Assembly (NCBI RefSeq): GCF_035575815.1
Contig: NZ_DATLXO010000142.1
Span: forward strand, 1 to 30,817
Direction: 5' to 3'
Source of the DNA: Iamia sp035575815
GTDB taxonomy: Bacteria > Actinomycetota > Acidimicrobiia > Acidimicrobiales > Iamiaceae
Length of the DNA stretch: 30,817 nucleotides
How positions within the stretch are numbered: the first letter of the stretch is position 1; every line of letters begins with the position of its first letter. The notes under the pieces are model-generated. The model had not been told where the DNA came from. It did not search any database and was given only the letters and a program-made list of their open reading frames with translations. Position numbers and translations under genes: made by a program. Below are positions 22,099-29,308 of the stretch, piece by piece.

Positions 22099-22172
22099 GC
22101 GCTCGTAGCTCAATTGGATAGAGCATCTGACTACGGATCAGAAGGTTGGGGGTTCGAGTCCCTCCGAGCGCG
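22099..22172 (+). tRNA. tRNA-Arg(ACG)
   Basis: Acceptor GCGCTCG (22099-22105) pairs with CGAGCGC (22165-22171), discriminator G22172. Anticodon stem TCTGA/TCAGA encloses loop CTACGGA with ACG at 22133-22135. T-loop TTCGAGT; CCA not encoded. TAGGGT at 22080-22085 is a likely -10. An integrase gene starts 95 bp downstream, so the 3' half of this tRNA is the probable attachment site. Confidence 0.96.
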
Positions 22173-22235
22173 CTGAACATCGTCCCTGGTCGGAGTGGTG
22201 CGCCGGCCGTGGGGTGTCGGCTGACCGGAACGGGC

Positions 22236-22258
22236 GTCCCTACATCTGTCCCTACATT
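22236..22258 (+). repeat. Tandem GTCCCTACAT repeat and -10 box before the integrase
   Basis: GTCCCTACAT occurs at 22236-22245 and 22248-22257, separated by CT (12-bp period). The second copy contains TACATT (22253-22258), 8 nt before ATG 22267. This could be an operator or an integrase arm-binding site. Confidence 0.5.
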
Positions 22259-22266
22259 CAGGGCTC

Positions 22267-23487
22267 ATGGCTGCCGATTGGGGTTCAGGGACGATGCGAG
22301 AACGACGCCCGGGGGTGTGGGAGGTCCGCATCGCCGTGGGCACCGACCCGGCCACCGGGCGCACCCGGCAGCGGTCGGTCACCGTCCACGGCACCGCCGC
22401 GGAGGCCGACGCCTGTCGAGAGGCGGCTATAGCAGCACGTGATGCTGACCGGACCCGGCCCTCGCCGCTGCTGACCGTCGGCGAGCTCCTCGACGTGTGG
22501 CTGGAGGCCGACCACCCGTGGAAGCCGTCGACCCGGGTCGGCTACGAGTCCAACGTCCGCTACCTGCGCGGCGACACCCGTCTCGCCCGCCGACGAGTGA
22601 TCGGCCTTACCCCGAACGAGCTGCGGCAGACCTTCGCCCGCTGGCAGGCCGAGGGCGCGACCCACAGCGTGGTCGGCGGGCGGTTCCGGGTGCTTCGCGC
22701 TGCGGTCGGCTGGGCCTATGACGAGCGGATCATCGACACCCATCCGATCCGCTCCATGCGCGGCCCCGGCCGTGTTGAACCGCGACGCCCTCTCACCGAC
22801 GATCAGGTCGCCGGACTTCTCGCCGCCGCCGAGGCCGCGGTGCTGGAGGCCGTCGCCAACGACACCGGCACCACCGCGACCCGACGCCGGCGGCACCATG
22901 CCGAGCAGAACCTGCTCCTGGTGCGCCTTGCCGCTGACTCCGGCGCCCGCCGGGGCGAGCTCGCCGCCTTGCACTTCGACGACCTCGACGGGCGCGTCCT
23001 GCACATCCGCCGGGCGTTCTCCGCCGACGTGGTCACCACTCCCAAGTCCGGCCGCGAGCGAAGCCTCACCCTCGGCTCGTCCACCGCCCGCCTCTGGCAC
23101 ACCCTCGAAGCGGACTGGCGTACCCGCCAAAGCACCGGTGTCAGGTTCGGGCCGTGGCTGTTCAGCGCGGACGCGGACCACGCCACGCCGATGATGTCCA
23201 CCTCGCTCGGGCACCGCTTCGCTCACCTCCGCGACACCGCCGGTGTCCCCGGAGCCTCGCTGCACCGCCTCCGCCACTACGTCGCCACCTTCCTCGTCTC
23301 CCGTGGCGAGATCCTCCAAGCCCAGGCCCGCCTCGGCCACGGCGACGCGTCCACGACCCTGCGCGAGTACGCCTACGCCCTTCCGCTCACCGACGCCGAG
23401 GTCGCCGACCGCCTCGACGAACACCTCGACCGAGCAGCCGCGCGCACCGACGACCTCACCTCACCCGGGTGGATGACGCCACCATGA
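22267..23487 (+). CDS. Tyrosine recombinase (integrase) at tRNA-Arg
   Basis: The 406-aa protein has an N-terminal AP2-like/arm-binding segment (RERRPGVWEVRIAVGTDPATG), a SAM-like core-binding domain (~68-155) and the catalytic domain. The catalytic residues are all visible: Arg229 in SGARRGELAAL, Lys260 in TPKSGRER, His333-xx-Arg336 in LHRLRH, His358 in LGHGD and the nucleophile Tyr368 in REYAY. It should integrate a mobile element at the adjacent tRNA-Arg. No excisionase or phage genes follow; the next gene is a PBP on the opposite strand, so either the island is larger than this window or it has been eroded. ATG 22267 follows a leaderless-type -10; ATG 22294 is an alternative. Confidence 0.93.
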   Translation: MAADWGSGTMRERRPGVWEVRIAVGTDPATGRTRQRSVTVHGTAAEADACREAAIAARDADRTRPSPLLTVGELLDVWLEADHPWKPSTRVGYESNVRYLRGDTRLARRRVIGLTPNELRQTFARWQAEGATHSVVGGRFRVLRAAVGWAYDERIIDTHPIRSMRGPGRVEPRRPLTDDQVAGLLAAAEAAVLEAVANDTGTTATRRRRHHAEQNLLLVRLAADSGARRGELAALHFDDLDGRVLHIRRAFSADVVTTPKSGRERSLTLGSSTARLWHTLEADWRTRQSTGVRFGPWLFSADADHATPMMSTSLGHRFAHLRDTAGVPGASLHRLRHYVATFLVSRGEILQAQARLGHGDASTTLREYAYALPLTDAEVADRLDEHLDRAAARTDDLTSPGWMTPP

Positions 23488-23729
23488 CCTCACCCGATGC
23501 TGGTGCGCCAGGCAGCTGACGACGATGACGTCGCGGTGACCCCACGTGGCCAGGTCAAACGTCGACGTCGAGGAGTCAGTGTCCAGGTTCCCGTCACGTC
23601 GCCCTCGCTGCCAGTGTGGCGACGGCATCGCCGCCGTCCTGACCCCAGGGCGGTCGATGAGGCGTTCACCGACCGCGAGTCCGTGTCGGTTAGCCGCGCC
23701 TGACCTCCTCGTCATCCCAGCCGGCGCCG

Positions 23730-23753
23730 GGACCCGACCTCCGGGTCGGGTCC
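23730..23753. terminator. Convergent hairpin between integrase and PBP
   Basis: GGACCCGACC (23730-23739) and GGTCGGGTCC (23744-23753) form a perfect 10-bp stem with a TCCG tetraloop, placed between convergent genes. There is no T-run. The rest of 23488-23774 holds no gene I can support. Confidence 0.55.
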
Positions 23754-23774
23754 GGGTTCGATGCGGTCCCGCTC

Positions 23775-25703
23775 TCACCCCGGAGGAAGGCCGCGCAGGA
23801 ACGCCTCGAGGAGCGGTCCGGCCGTGGACGCGCCGCCGGGGCCGTCTTCGACGAACACGCTCACCGCCAGGTCGCCCTGCACGGCGATCATCCAGGCGTG
23901 GGTGCGGGGCGGCCGCTCGGCGCCGTACTCGGCGGTGCCGGTCTTGGCGCCCACCTCCTCGCCGGGCACGTCGGCCAGGAAGGAGGCGCTGCCCTCGGTG
24001 ACCACGGCCCGCATCATGCCGCGGAGGGTGTCGGCCTCCTCGGTCGTGAGCGGCTGGTCCGGCGCACCGGCATCGACGTCCTGGCCGCCGACCAGCGTGG
24101 GCGTCACCGGGGCGCCGTGGGCGACGGTCGCGGCGACGGTCGCCATCGCCAGCGGTGAGGCCAGGAGGCGCCCCTGGCCGATCATCGAGGCGGCGTGCTC
24201 CACTGGTTCGGCCTCGTCCGGGACCGATCCCGGGAAGGACGGCACGCCGAGCGCCGGCTCCGCTCCCAGGCCCAGGGCGCGTGCGGCGGCCGCCAGGTCG
24301 GCTTGGGAGACACGATCGCTCTCGCCGATGAGGGCGGTGTTGCACGAGCTGGCGATGGCTCCTTGCAGGCTGATCGGGCCGGTGCGGCCCGACGGGTAGT
24401 CGTCGTAGTTCTTGAACGAGCGACCGCCGACGTCGATCGTCGCCGGGCACACCAGCTCGGTGTCGGGTGCGACCCCGGAGCGCAGGAGGGCGAGCGCTGT
24501 CACCACCTTGAACGTCGAACCCGGTGCGTACTGGCCCAGGGTGGCGGTCGAGTAGCCGCCCCCGCCCGGGCCGCTGGCGGCGGCTAGCACCTCGCCCGTC
24601 GACGGACGGATGGCCACGAGGGCGCTGGCCGGGCCGACGCCGGCCAGGACGTCCTCGGCGACCGTCTGGGCGCCGATGTCGAGCGTCGTGATCACCGGGG
24701 TACCGTCGACGGGATCGCGGGCCACCAGGACCCGCCCGGCGCCGCTCGCCTCACGGGCCACGACCTCGATGCCGGGGCGGCCCCGGAGCTGCTCCTCGTG
24801 GGCGAGCTGGAGCCCGGACAGGCCGGTCGTGTCGCCCGGGCGCAGCGTGTCCCCCGACTCCTCGATGAGCTCGGCGGTGGCGGGCCCCACGGTGCCCAGG
24901 AGAGGGCGGGCGAACGTGGTGGTGGGGGCGAGCGGACGCTCGTCCGGCAGCGCAACCGCGCCCGGGATGGCGGTGAGGGCGTCCTCGTCCAGCGGGAACG
25001 AGCCATCGGTCCGCACGACGATCGCCTCGACGAAGGCGAGGGGACCGGCGGCTTCGACCTGGGTGCGGTAGGCCTCCGGGTCGTCGAGCCCGAGGAGCTG
25101 GGCCACGGCCACGGCGGAGGTCGACGCGGTCGCGGGATCGACCGAGCCGCGGTCGATCCCGATCCGCAGCACGGGGCGCGTCGTCACGATGGCTGCGCCG
25201 CCGGCGCCCAGGATGTCGCCGCGGGCGGGGGTGACGTGGGTGATGGCCAGGCGCTCGCCCTCGGCCAGGCTCGGTTCGACCACCGACGGGTCCCAGTCCA
25301 CGGCCCACTCGTCCTCCGCCCATTGCAGGCGGAGGTCGACGCCATAGGTCCACGGCTCGACGCCTGCGCCGAGGTCCCACGTCAGGGTCAGGGTGGCGCG
25401 GCTGCGATCCCCCTCGGGGTCGTCCATCGCGGTGACGTCGGCCTCGGGCCGGAGCGGGCCGAGGTCGGTCGTGATGGTCTCGAGCTCCTCCTCCACCCCG
25501 TCCGCCGTCGTCGGCGCCACGAAGGCGATGCCGGCGACGTCACCCGAGGCCAGGGCAGACGCGAAGGCCTCCGCGGTGGCGGCGGGGTCCGACGGGTCCG
25601 GCTCGGCGCCCTCCCCGCCGTCGTCGGTGCAGGCGGCGGTGACGAGGAGGAGGGCGGCGGCGACGAGCGCGGACCGGGACCGGTGCGGGCGGTGCGGGGG
25701 CAT
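23775..25703 (-). CDS. Class B penicillin-binding protein with MecA_N-type domain, lipoprotein-like N-terminus
   Basis: The 642-aa protein has an N-terminal lipoprotein signal (ALLLVTAAC, Cys25) and an NTF2-like MecA_N-type domain (~38-145). A PBP dimerisation region (ITHVTPARGDILGAGG at ~154-169) and a transpeptidase domain follow. Active-site motifs are STFK (Ser396-Lys399), SCN (453-455) and KTGTAEYG (587-594). It would cross-link peptidoglycan on the outer face of the membrane. Anchoring by a lipobox instead of a plain membrane helix is notable. ATG 25703 is the only sensible start. It is divergent from the LysR-hydrolase operon, 94 bp away from lysR. Confidence 0.9.
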   Translation of the reverse strand: MPPHRPHRSRSALVAAALLLVTAACTDDGGEGAEPDPSDPAATAEAFASALASGDVAGIAFVAPTTADGVEEELETITTDLGPLRPEADVTAMDDPEGDRSRATLTLTWDLGAGVEPWTYGVDLRLQWAEDEWAVDWDPSVVEPSLAEGERLAITHVTPARGDILGAGGAAIVTTRPVLRIGIDRGSVDPATASTSAVAVAQLLGLDDPEAYRTQVEAAGPLAFVEAIVVRTDGSFPLDEDALTAIPGAVALPDERPLAPTTTFARPLLGTVGPATAELIEESGDTLRPGDTTGLSGLQLAHEEQLRGRPGIEVVAREASGAGRVLVARDPVDGTPVITTLDIGAQTVAEDVLAGVGPASALVAIRPSTGEVLAAASGPGGGGYSTATLGQYAPGSTFKVVTALALLRSGVAPDTELVCPATIDVGGRSFKNYDDYPSGRTGPISLQGAIASSCNTALIGESDRVSQADLAAAARALGLGAEPALGVPSFPGSVPDEAEPVEHAASMIGQGRLLASPLAMATVAATVAHGAPVTPTLVGGQDVDAGAPDQPLTTEEADTLRGMMRAVVTEGSASFLADVPGEEVGAKTGTAEYGAERPPRTHAWMIAVQGDLAVSVFVEDGPGGASTAGPLLEAFLRGLPPG

Positions 25704-25738
25704 CGCCCGAGACCACCAGGGGGCCCGTCCGAAGTCAA

Positions 25739-25750
25739 ATAGCCTATGCT
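25739..25750 (+). promoter_or_regulatory. Shared PBP/lysR intergenic control site
   Basis: ATAG-C-CTAT (25739-25747) is a short inverted repeat. TATGCT (25745-25750) overlaps it as a -10 box, 9 nt before the ATG of the leader ORF at 25760. A LysR-type protein binding here could control both directions. Confidence 0.45.
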
Positions 25751-25759
25751 CACCCGGCC

Positions 25760-25801
25760 ATGTCGCTTCACGAATCGTCCCTGGTCAGCGTGTCGAGATG
25801 A
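25760..25801 (+). CDS. 13-codon leader ORF coupled to lysR
   Basis: ATG 25760 opens MSLHESSLVSVSR and ends at TGA 25799-25801, which overlaps the lysR ATG (25798) as ATGA. TATGCT lies 9 nt before it, so it would be the first codon of a near-leaderless mRNA. lysR itself has no good Shine-Dalgarno, so ribosomes finishing this peptide could start lysR. Too short for homology judgement. Confidence 0.4.
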   Translation: MSLHESSLVSVSR

Positions 25802-26664
25802 ACCTGCTGCGGGGCGCCCGGTTCTTCCTCACCGTCCACGAGGAGGGCCGCTTCGGCCGCGCCGCCGCCCGCCTGGGCATCACCCAGCCGCCGCTGTCGC
25901 AGGGCCTCAAGCGGTTCGAGGAGTCGCTCGGGATGACCCTCCTCCGACGGGGCTCGGGCGGCGTCTCCCTCACCCCCGCCGGGGCGTCGCTGCTCCCGCT
26001 CGTCCGCGCCCTCCTCGTCGCGGAGGACGAGCTCCGCTCCGCCGCCGCCGGGCTGGCCGCGGCCCGGTCAGGGGTGCGGGTCGGTGTCGTGCCGGACGTC
26101 CCCGTCCGGGTGGCCGCTGGGCTCGCCGGCCCCGACGTGGCCGAACCCGACGCCGAGGTCCACCTCCACACGGCGTCGTCGACCGCCATCGTCGAGGAGG
26201 TCGAGCGGCATCGGCTCGACGTCGGCGTCATCGAGCACCCGACGGTCGTCGGCGACCTCGTCGGGGGCGACGTCATCCTGTACCCGACCTGGCTCCTGGT
26301 GTCCGGCGATGGCTCGGCCGATGGGCCCCTCCGCCGCCTCGTGACCCGCCCCGTGGCGGTGACCTCCCGCCACGACGCACCCGCCGCTCGCGACCTCCTC
26401 GCCGACACGCTGCTCCAGCACGGCGTCAACCACGGCACCCTCACAGTCGCCGACGACCGGGCCGCGCTCGCCCTGGTGGCCGCCGGCCGGGCCTGCGCCC
26501 TGACCGCCGACCCCGGGGCCGGCGCACCCGGCGTCGCCCGGGTCGCGCTGGGGGTGGACCCCCTGCCGTTGCGCCTCCGCGTCGTCCACCGACCCGATGA
26601 CGAGGTGGCCGGCGTCGCCGCCGCCCGGGTCGAGCGCCACCTGCGGTCGGCGGCCCCCCGGTGA
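25798..26664 (+). CDS. LysR-family transcriptional regulator
   Basis: The 288-aa protein starts at ATG 25798. The N-terminal winged HTH is canonical (ARFFLTVHEEGRFGRAAARL; GITQPPLSQGLKRFEESLG; LLRRGSGGVSLTPAGASLL, 7-65), followed by a linker helix and a shortened effector-binding domain (VRVGVVPDVPVRVAAG; DVGVIEHPTVVGDL; VADDRAALALVAAGRACAL). It is cotranscribed with the serine hydrolase (GTGA overlap) and divergent from the PBP. This resembles AmpR-like beta-lactam-responsive systems in outline, though AmpR is normally divergent from its lactamase. The ligand is unknown. Confidence 0.9.
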   Translation: MNLLRGARFFLTVHEEGRFGRAAARLGITQPPLSQGLKRFEESLGMTLLRRGSGGVSLTPAGASLLPLVRALLVAEDELRSAAAGLAAARSGVRVGVVPDVPVRVAAGLAGPDVAEPDAEVHLHTASSTAIVEEVERHRLDVGVIEHPTVVGDLVGGDVILYPTWLLVSGDGSADGPLRRLVTRPVAVTSRHDAPAARDLLADTLLQHGVNHGTLTVADDRAALALVAAGRACALTADPGAGAPGVARVALGVDPLPLRLRVVHRPDDEVAGVAAARVERHLRSAAPR

Positions 26665-27557
26665 CACCGTCGACGGCGGCACGGGTCGCGACCGAGGTGC
26701 AGGAGCGGTTCGCCTCGGCCGGCGTGCGCGGGTGCCTCCACGCCCGAGGCCTGGCCGAGGGGGGTGAGGAGGTGCGGGTGGATGCCGACCGCCCGGTGGT
26801 GATGGCGTCGGTCTACAAGCTGCCCCTGCTGGTGGCGTTCGCCCGGGCCGTCGACGAGCGCCGACTCGATCCGACGGCGACCGTGACGCTGGCACCGGAG
26901 GACCGCACGCCGGGGGCGACCGGCATCTCGGCCATGGTCGATCCGGTGACGGCGTCGTGGCGAGACCTGGCCCGCTCGATGATCGCGGTGTCCGACAACG
27001 CCGCCGGCGACGCCGTCCTCGACGCCGTCGGCCTGGCGGGCGTCCGCGAGACGGTCGCTGCCCTGGGCCTCACCTCGACGCGGATCGACGGCGGGACGCG
27101 CGACGTGTACCGGATCCTCACCGACGACACCGGCGCCGGCGACGTTGCCACGGCGATGGAGCTGTTGCGGGACAACGACCACCTCACCCACTCCCGTGCC
27201 TTCGATCCCCTGCTCGCCAGCTCGACGACCGCCCGGGACATGACCGCCCTGTTGGCGGCGGTCTGGGCGGATCGGGCCTCCTCGGCGGAGCAGGGCGCGT
27301 TCATGCGGTCGGTGCTGTTCCAGCAGATCTGGCCACACCGCCTGTCGTCCGGGTTCCCCTACGGCGGCGTCCGGGTGGCGGGGAAGACGGGGACGTTGGG
27401 CCCGCTCCGGCACGAGGTGGGGGTGGTCCACCACCGCAACGAGGCCCCCATCGCGGTGGCGGTGCTCAGCGAGGCGGCCCGCGCCGACCCCCACCAGCCC
27501 CGGGTCGACGCCGCCATCGGCGCCGTCGCAGCCGTGGCCGTCGCCGCCTTGCGCTGA
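26661..27557 (+). CDS. Class A beta-lactamase-like serine hydrolase without signal peptide
   Basis: The 298-aa protein starts at GTG 26661, overlapping the lysR stop (GTGA). Motifs of the penicilloyl-serine transferase fold are present: SVYK (Ser50-Lys53), SDN (111-113) and KTGTLG (242-247). There is no N-terminal hydrophobic segment, so as read it stays in the cytoplasm. I also cannot find the ExxLN omega-loop motif that gives class A enzymes deacylation activity, so true beta-lactam hydrolysis is uncertain; it could be an esterase, amidase or a beta-lactam-binding sensor. The length and order of motifs are those of the Beta-lactamase2 family. Confidence 0.85.
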   Translation: MTPSTAARVATEVQERFASAGVRGCLHARGLAEGGEEVRVDADRPVVMASVYKLPLLVAFARAVDERRLDPTATVTLAPEDRTPGATGISAMVDPVTASWRDLARSMIAVSDNAAGDAVLDAVGLAGVRETVAALGLTSTRIDGGTRDVYRILTDDTGAGDVATAMELLRDNDHLTHSRAFDPLLASSTTARDMTALLAAVWADRASSAEQGAFMRSVLFQQIWPHRLSSGFPYGGVRVAGKTGTLGPLRHEVGVVHHRNEAPIAVAVLSEAARADPHQPRVDAAIGAVAAVAVAALR

Positions 27558-27599
27558 GACGGCAGCGCCTCTCTGTCCTCAGGCGCGAGCAATGGGTCG

Positions 27600-27890
27600 G
27601 TGGGCGCCAGGGCCAAGGTCGTCGCCGCACCGGTCCTCTCCGTGACCGAGGTGCTCTTCGACGCCTTGGGCTACGGGCTGGCCTCGCCCCGGAGTGGTGC
27701 GCCGCAGTGCGCCCGAGGACCTGGCCCTCCTGGCTCCCCTGTTCGGCCCGTCGGGGCCGGCGTTCGTGCCCGGGGTGCTCGAGTCGCTCCCTCCGACCGC
27801 CGATCCGGTCCTTGCCAACGAGCTCGACCGCGTCGCCGGGGCCGATGCGGATGCCTTAGTGGCCCACCTCGTCGCCACGGCCAGGAGCGG
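27600..27890 (+). pseudogene. Frameshifted, truncated gene (possibly an ArsR-like regulator)
   Basis: From GTG 27600 the reading is ARAKVVAAPVLSVTEVLFDA, then a shift near 27690 into the frame of GTG 27694: VRRSAPEDLALLAPLFGPSG, then PAFVPGVLESLPPTADPVLA, then ELDRVAGADADALVAHLVAT. Third-position GC is strong in both halves, so this was one gene. It ends abruptly at about 27885-27890, where IS3 transposase sequence begins. The pattern reminds me of the N-terminal part of ArsR-like/DUF5937 regulators, with low certainty. Confidence 0.4.
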
Positions 27891-27935
27891 ACGGGCGCCG
27901 TCGCCTCCATCGGCACCGTCGGCGACAGCTACGAC
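27888..27935 (+). mobile_element. IS3-family transposase (OrfB) remnant, left half
   Basis: The reading GAVASIGTVGDSYD ending at C27935 is the conserved tract of IS3 OrfB (SxGSVGDSYDN) just before the catalytic Glu region. It is cut exactly after GDSYD; the continuation NALAESTIG is found at 29309. The left end abuts the truncated gene before it. Confidence 0.75.
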
Positions 27936-28017
27936 TGCGAGGATCGTGATGTCGAGGTTCGCCCGAGCCTGGGAGGATCTCGATCGCCGTTGTCCCGGGC
28001 GGCCTGACCCTTGTTAT

Positions 28018-28143
28018 GACCGACTTCGTGTCCTGGCGTTGACGTGTCGGTCGCCCGGGCCGGCGGTGGAATGGGTCCCGCCAGCCGGGCGGGCAGTGAC
28101 CTCATAGGAGCCTGATCCACCAGGTCCCATCGCAGTCCTGTCC
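28018..28143 (+). ncRNA. Probable IS110 bridge RNA core (target- and donor-binding loops)
   Basis: Two stem-loops lie in the IS110 5' non-coding region. Loop 1: GACCGAC (28018-28024)/GTCGGTC (28046-28052) with a 21-nt loop containing GCGTTG (28036-28041), the complement of the right target flank CAACGC (29308-29313). Loop 2: GGGCAG-T-GAC (28091-28100)/GTCCTGTCC (28135-28143) with a 34-nt loop. Loop 2 carries TAGGAGC (28105-28111), identical to the right end of the element (29299-29305). TCGCAG (28130-28135), at its 3' edge, is the complement of the left end CTGCGA (27935-27940). This matches the two-guide layout of IS110 bridge RNAs. The left target guide is not clear. Confidence 0.6.
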
Positions 28144-28199
28144 TTCCCGACCCGGCCGGCGGGCTCGACCATCGACCCCGCTGAAAGGGAACAACAGCC

Positions 28200-29279
28200 A
28201 TGGCCAGCCTCGCGCTCGCACGCACCGATGTCATCGTCGGTGTCGACACCCACAAGCAGACCCACGTCGCCGTCGCTCTCGACGGCCTCGGCGGCCGCCT
28301 CGACGAGATCACGATCCCCGCCACCAACGACGGCTACGCCGCGCTGGTCGCCTGGGCGCAAGCCCTGGGCACCGTGCAGGTCTACGCGGTCGAGGGCTGC
28401 GGGTCCTACGGGATCGGCCTGGCCCGGTTCCTGCGCCGCCACGGCCACCCCCCGGTCGAGGTGTCACGGCCACCCCGGGCCGGGGCCCGGCGGATGTCGG
28501 GCAAGAGCGACGCTATCGACGCCGAACACGCCGCCCGCACCGCCCTATCGGGAGAAGGGACCGTCACCCCGAAGCTCGCCGACGGTCAGATCGAGGCGAT
28601 TCGCCTGGTCAAGATCGCACGAGACGCCGCAGTGAAGGCCCGGTCGACGGTGATGGTCACCCTCAAGGCTGTGCTGGTCACCGCGTCCGACGGACTCCGC
28701 TCTGGGATCGAGCCGCTCACTGATCACAAGCTCGTCTTGGCCTGCGCCGCCCTCGACGGCACCGGGACCATCGCCGACCCGGAGGTCGCGATGGCCCACA
28801 CGCTCGGCTCCCTGGCCCGTCGATGGCTGGACCTCCACGAGGAGATCAAGGTCCACACCAGCCATCTCAAGGCCCTCACCACCCAGGCCGCGCCGGCCAT
28901 GCTCGACGCCTTCGGCGTCGGGGTCGACGTCGCCGCCCAGATGCTCATCACCGCCGGCGACAACACGAACCGGGTGCGCAACGAGGCCGCCTTCGCCAAG
29001 CTCTGCGGCGTCTGCCCGATCCCCACCGGGTCCGGTCGCACCGACGGCACCTACCGGCTCAACAGGGGCGGGAACCGCCAGGCCAACGCCGCGCTCTACC
29101 GGACCGTGATCGTCCGCATGCGCTGGCACCCGCCCACCATCGCCTACGTCGAACGACGCACCGCCGAGGGCAAGTCCAAGAAGTTCATCATCCGCTGCCT
29201 CAAGCGCTACCTCCTCCGAGAGCTCTACGGGCTCCTCCCAGCCACCAGCTCACCCGCCGCCACCCTCAAGGCCGCGTAG
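28200..29279 (+). CDS. IS110-family DEDD transposase (recombinase)
   Basis: The 359-aa protein has an N-terminal RuvC-like DEDD domain: Asp16 in VGVDTHKQTH, Glu65 in AVEGCGSYG, and Asp104/Asp107 in GKSDAIDAE. A coiled middle region follows, then the C-terminal Tnp20 domain (FGVGVDVAAQMLITAGDN; LCGVCPIPTGSGRTDG with candidate catalytic Ser278; RLNRGGNRQANAALY). The length is typical and no lesion is visible, so the element may be active. ATG 28200 follows AAAGGGAAC. IS110 enzymes act with an element-encoded bridge RNA, consistent with the structured 5' region. Confidence 0.95.
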   Translation: MASLALARTDVIVGVDTHKQTHVAVALDGLGGRLDEITIPATNDGYAALVAWAQALGTVQVYAVEGCGSYGIGLARFLRRHGHPPVEVSRPPRAGARRMSGKSDAIDAEHAARTALSGEGTVTPKLADGQIEAIRLVKIARDAAVKARSTVMVTLKAVLVTASDGLRSGIEPLTDHKLVLACAALDGTGTIADPEVAMAHTLGSLARRWLDLHEEIKVHTSHLKALTTQAAPAMLDAFGVGVDVAAQMLITAGDNTNRVRNEAAFAKLCGVCPIPTGSGRTDGTYRLNRGGNRQANAALYRTVIVRMRWHPPTIAYVERRTAEGKSKKFIIRCLKRYLLRELYGLLPATSSPAATLKAA

Positions 29280-29308
29280 ATCGGACTTGACGATCTATTA
29301 GGAGCATC

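Larger units (their letters stand above)
27936..29308 (+). mobile_element. IS110-family insertion sequence (~1.37 kb) inside IS3 remnant
   Basis: Joining C27935 to A29309 restores IS3 OrfB (GDSYD|NALAES), so the insertion is bounded to within one shared C. There are no terminal inverted repeats or long target duplications, as is normal for IS110. It contains about 264 bp of 5' non-coding DNA (probable bridge RNA), the transposase (28200-29279) and a 29-bp right end. Confidence 0.8.

Noticed and set aside
23488..23720. Excisionase or cargo gene after the integrase
   Set aside because: Short open frames lack a start, ribosome site or recognisable helix-turn-helix.
28018..28045. Left target guide of the bridge RNA
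   Set aside because: The 5' side of loop 1 matches the left target only at scattered positions, so no left guide is claimed.
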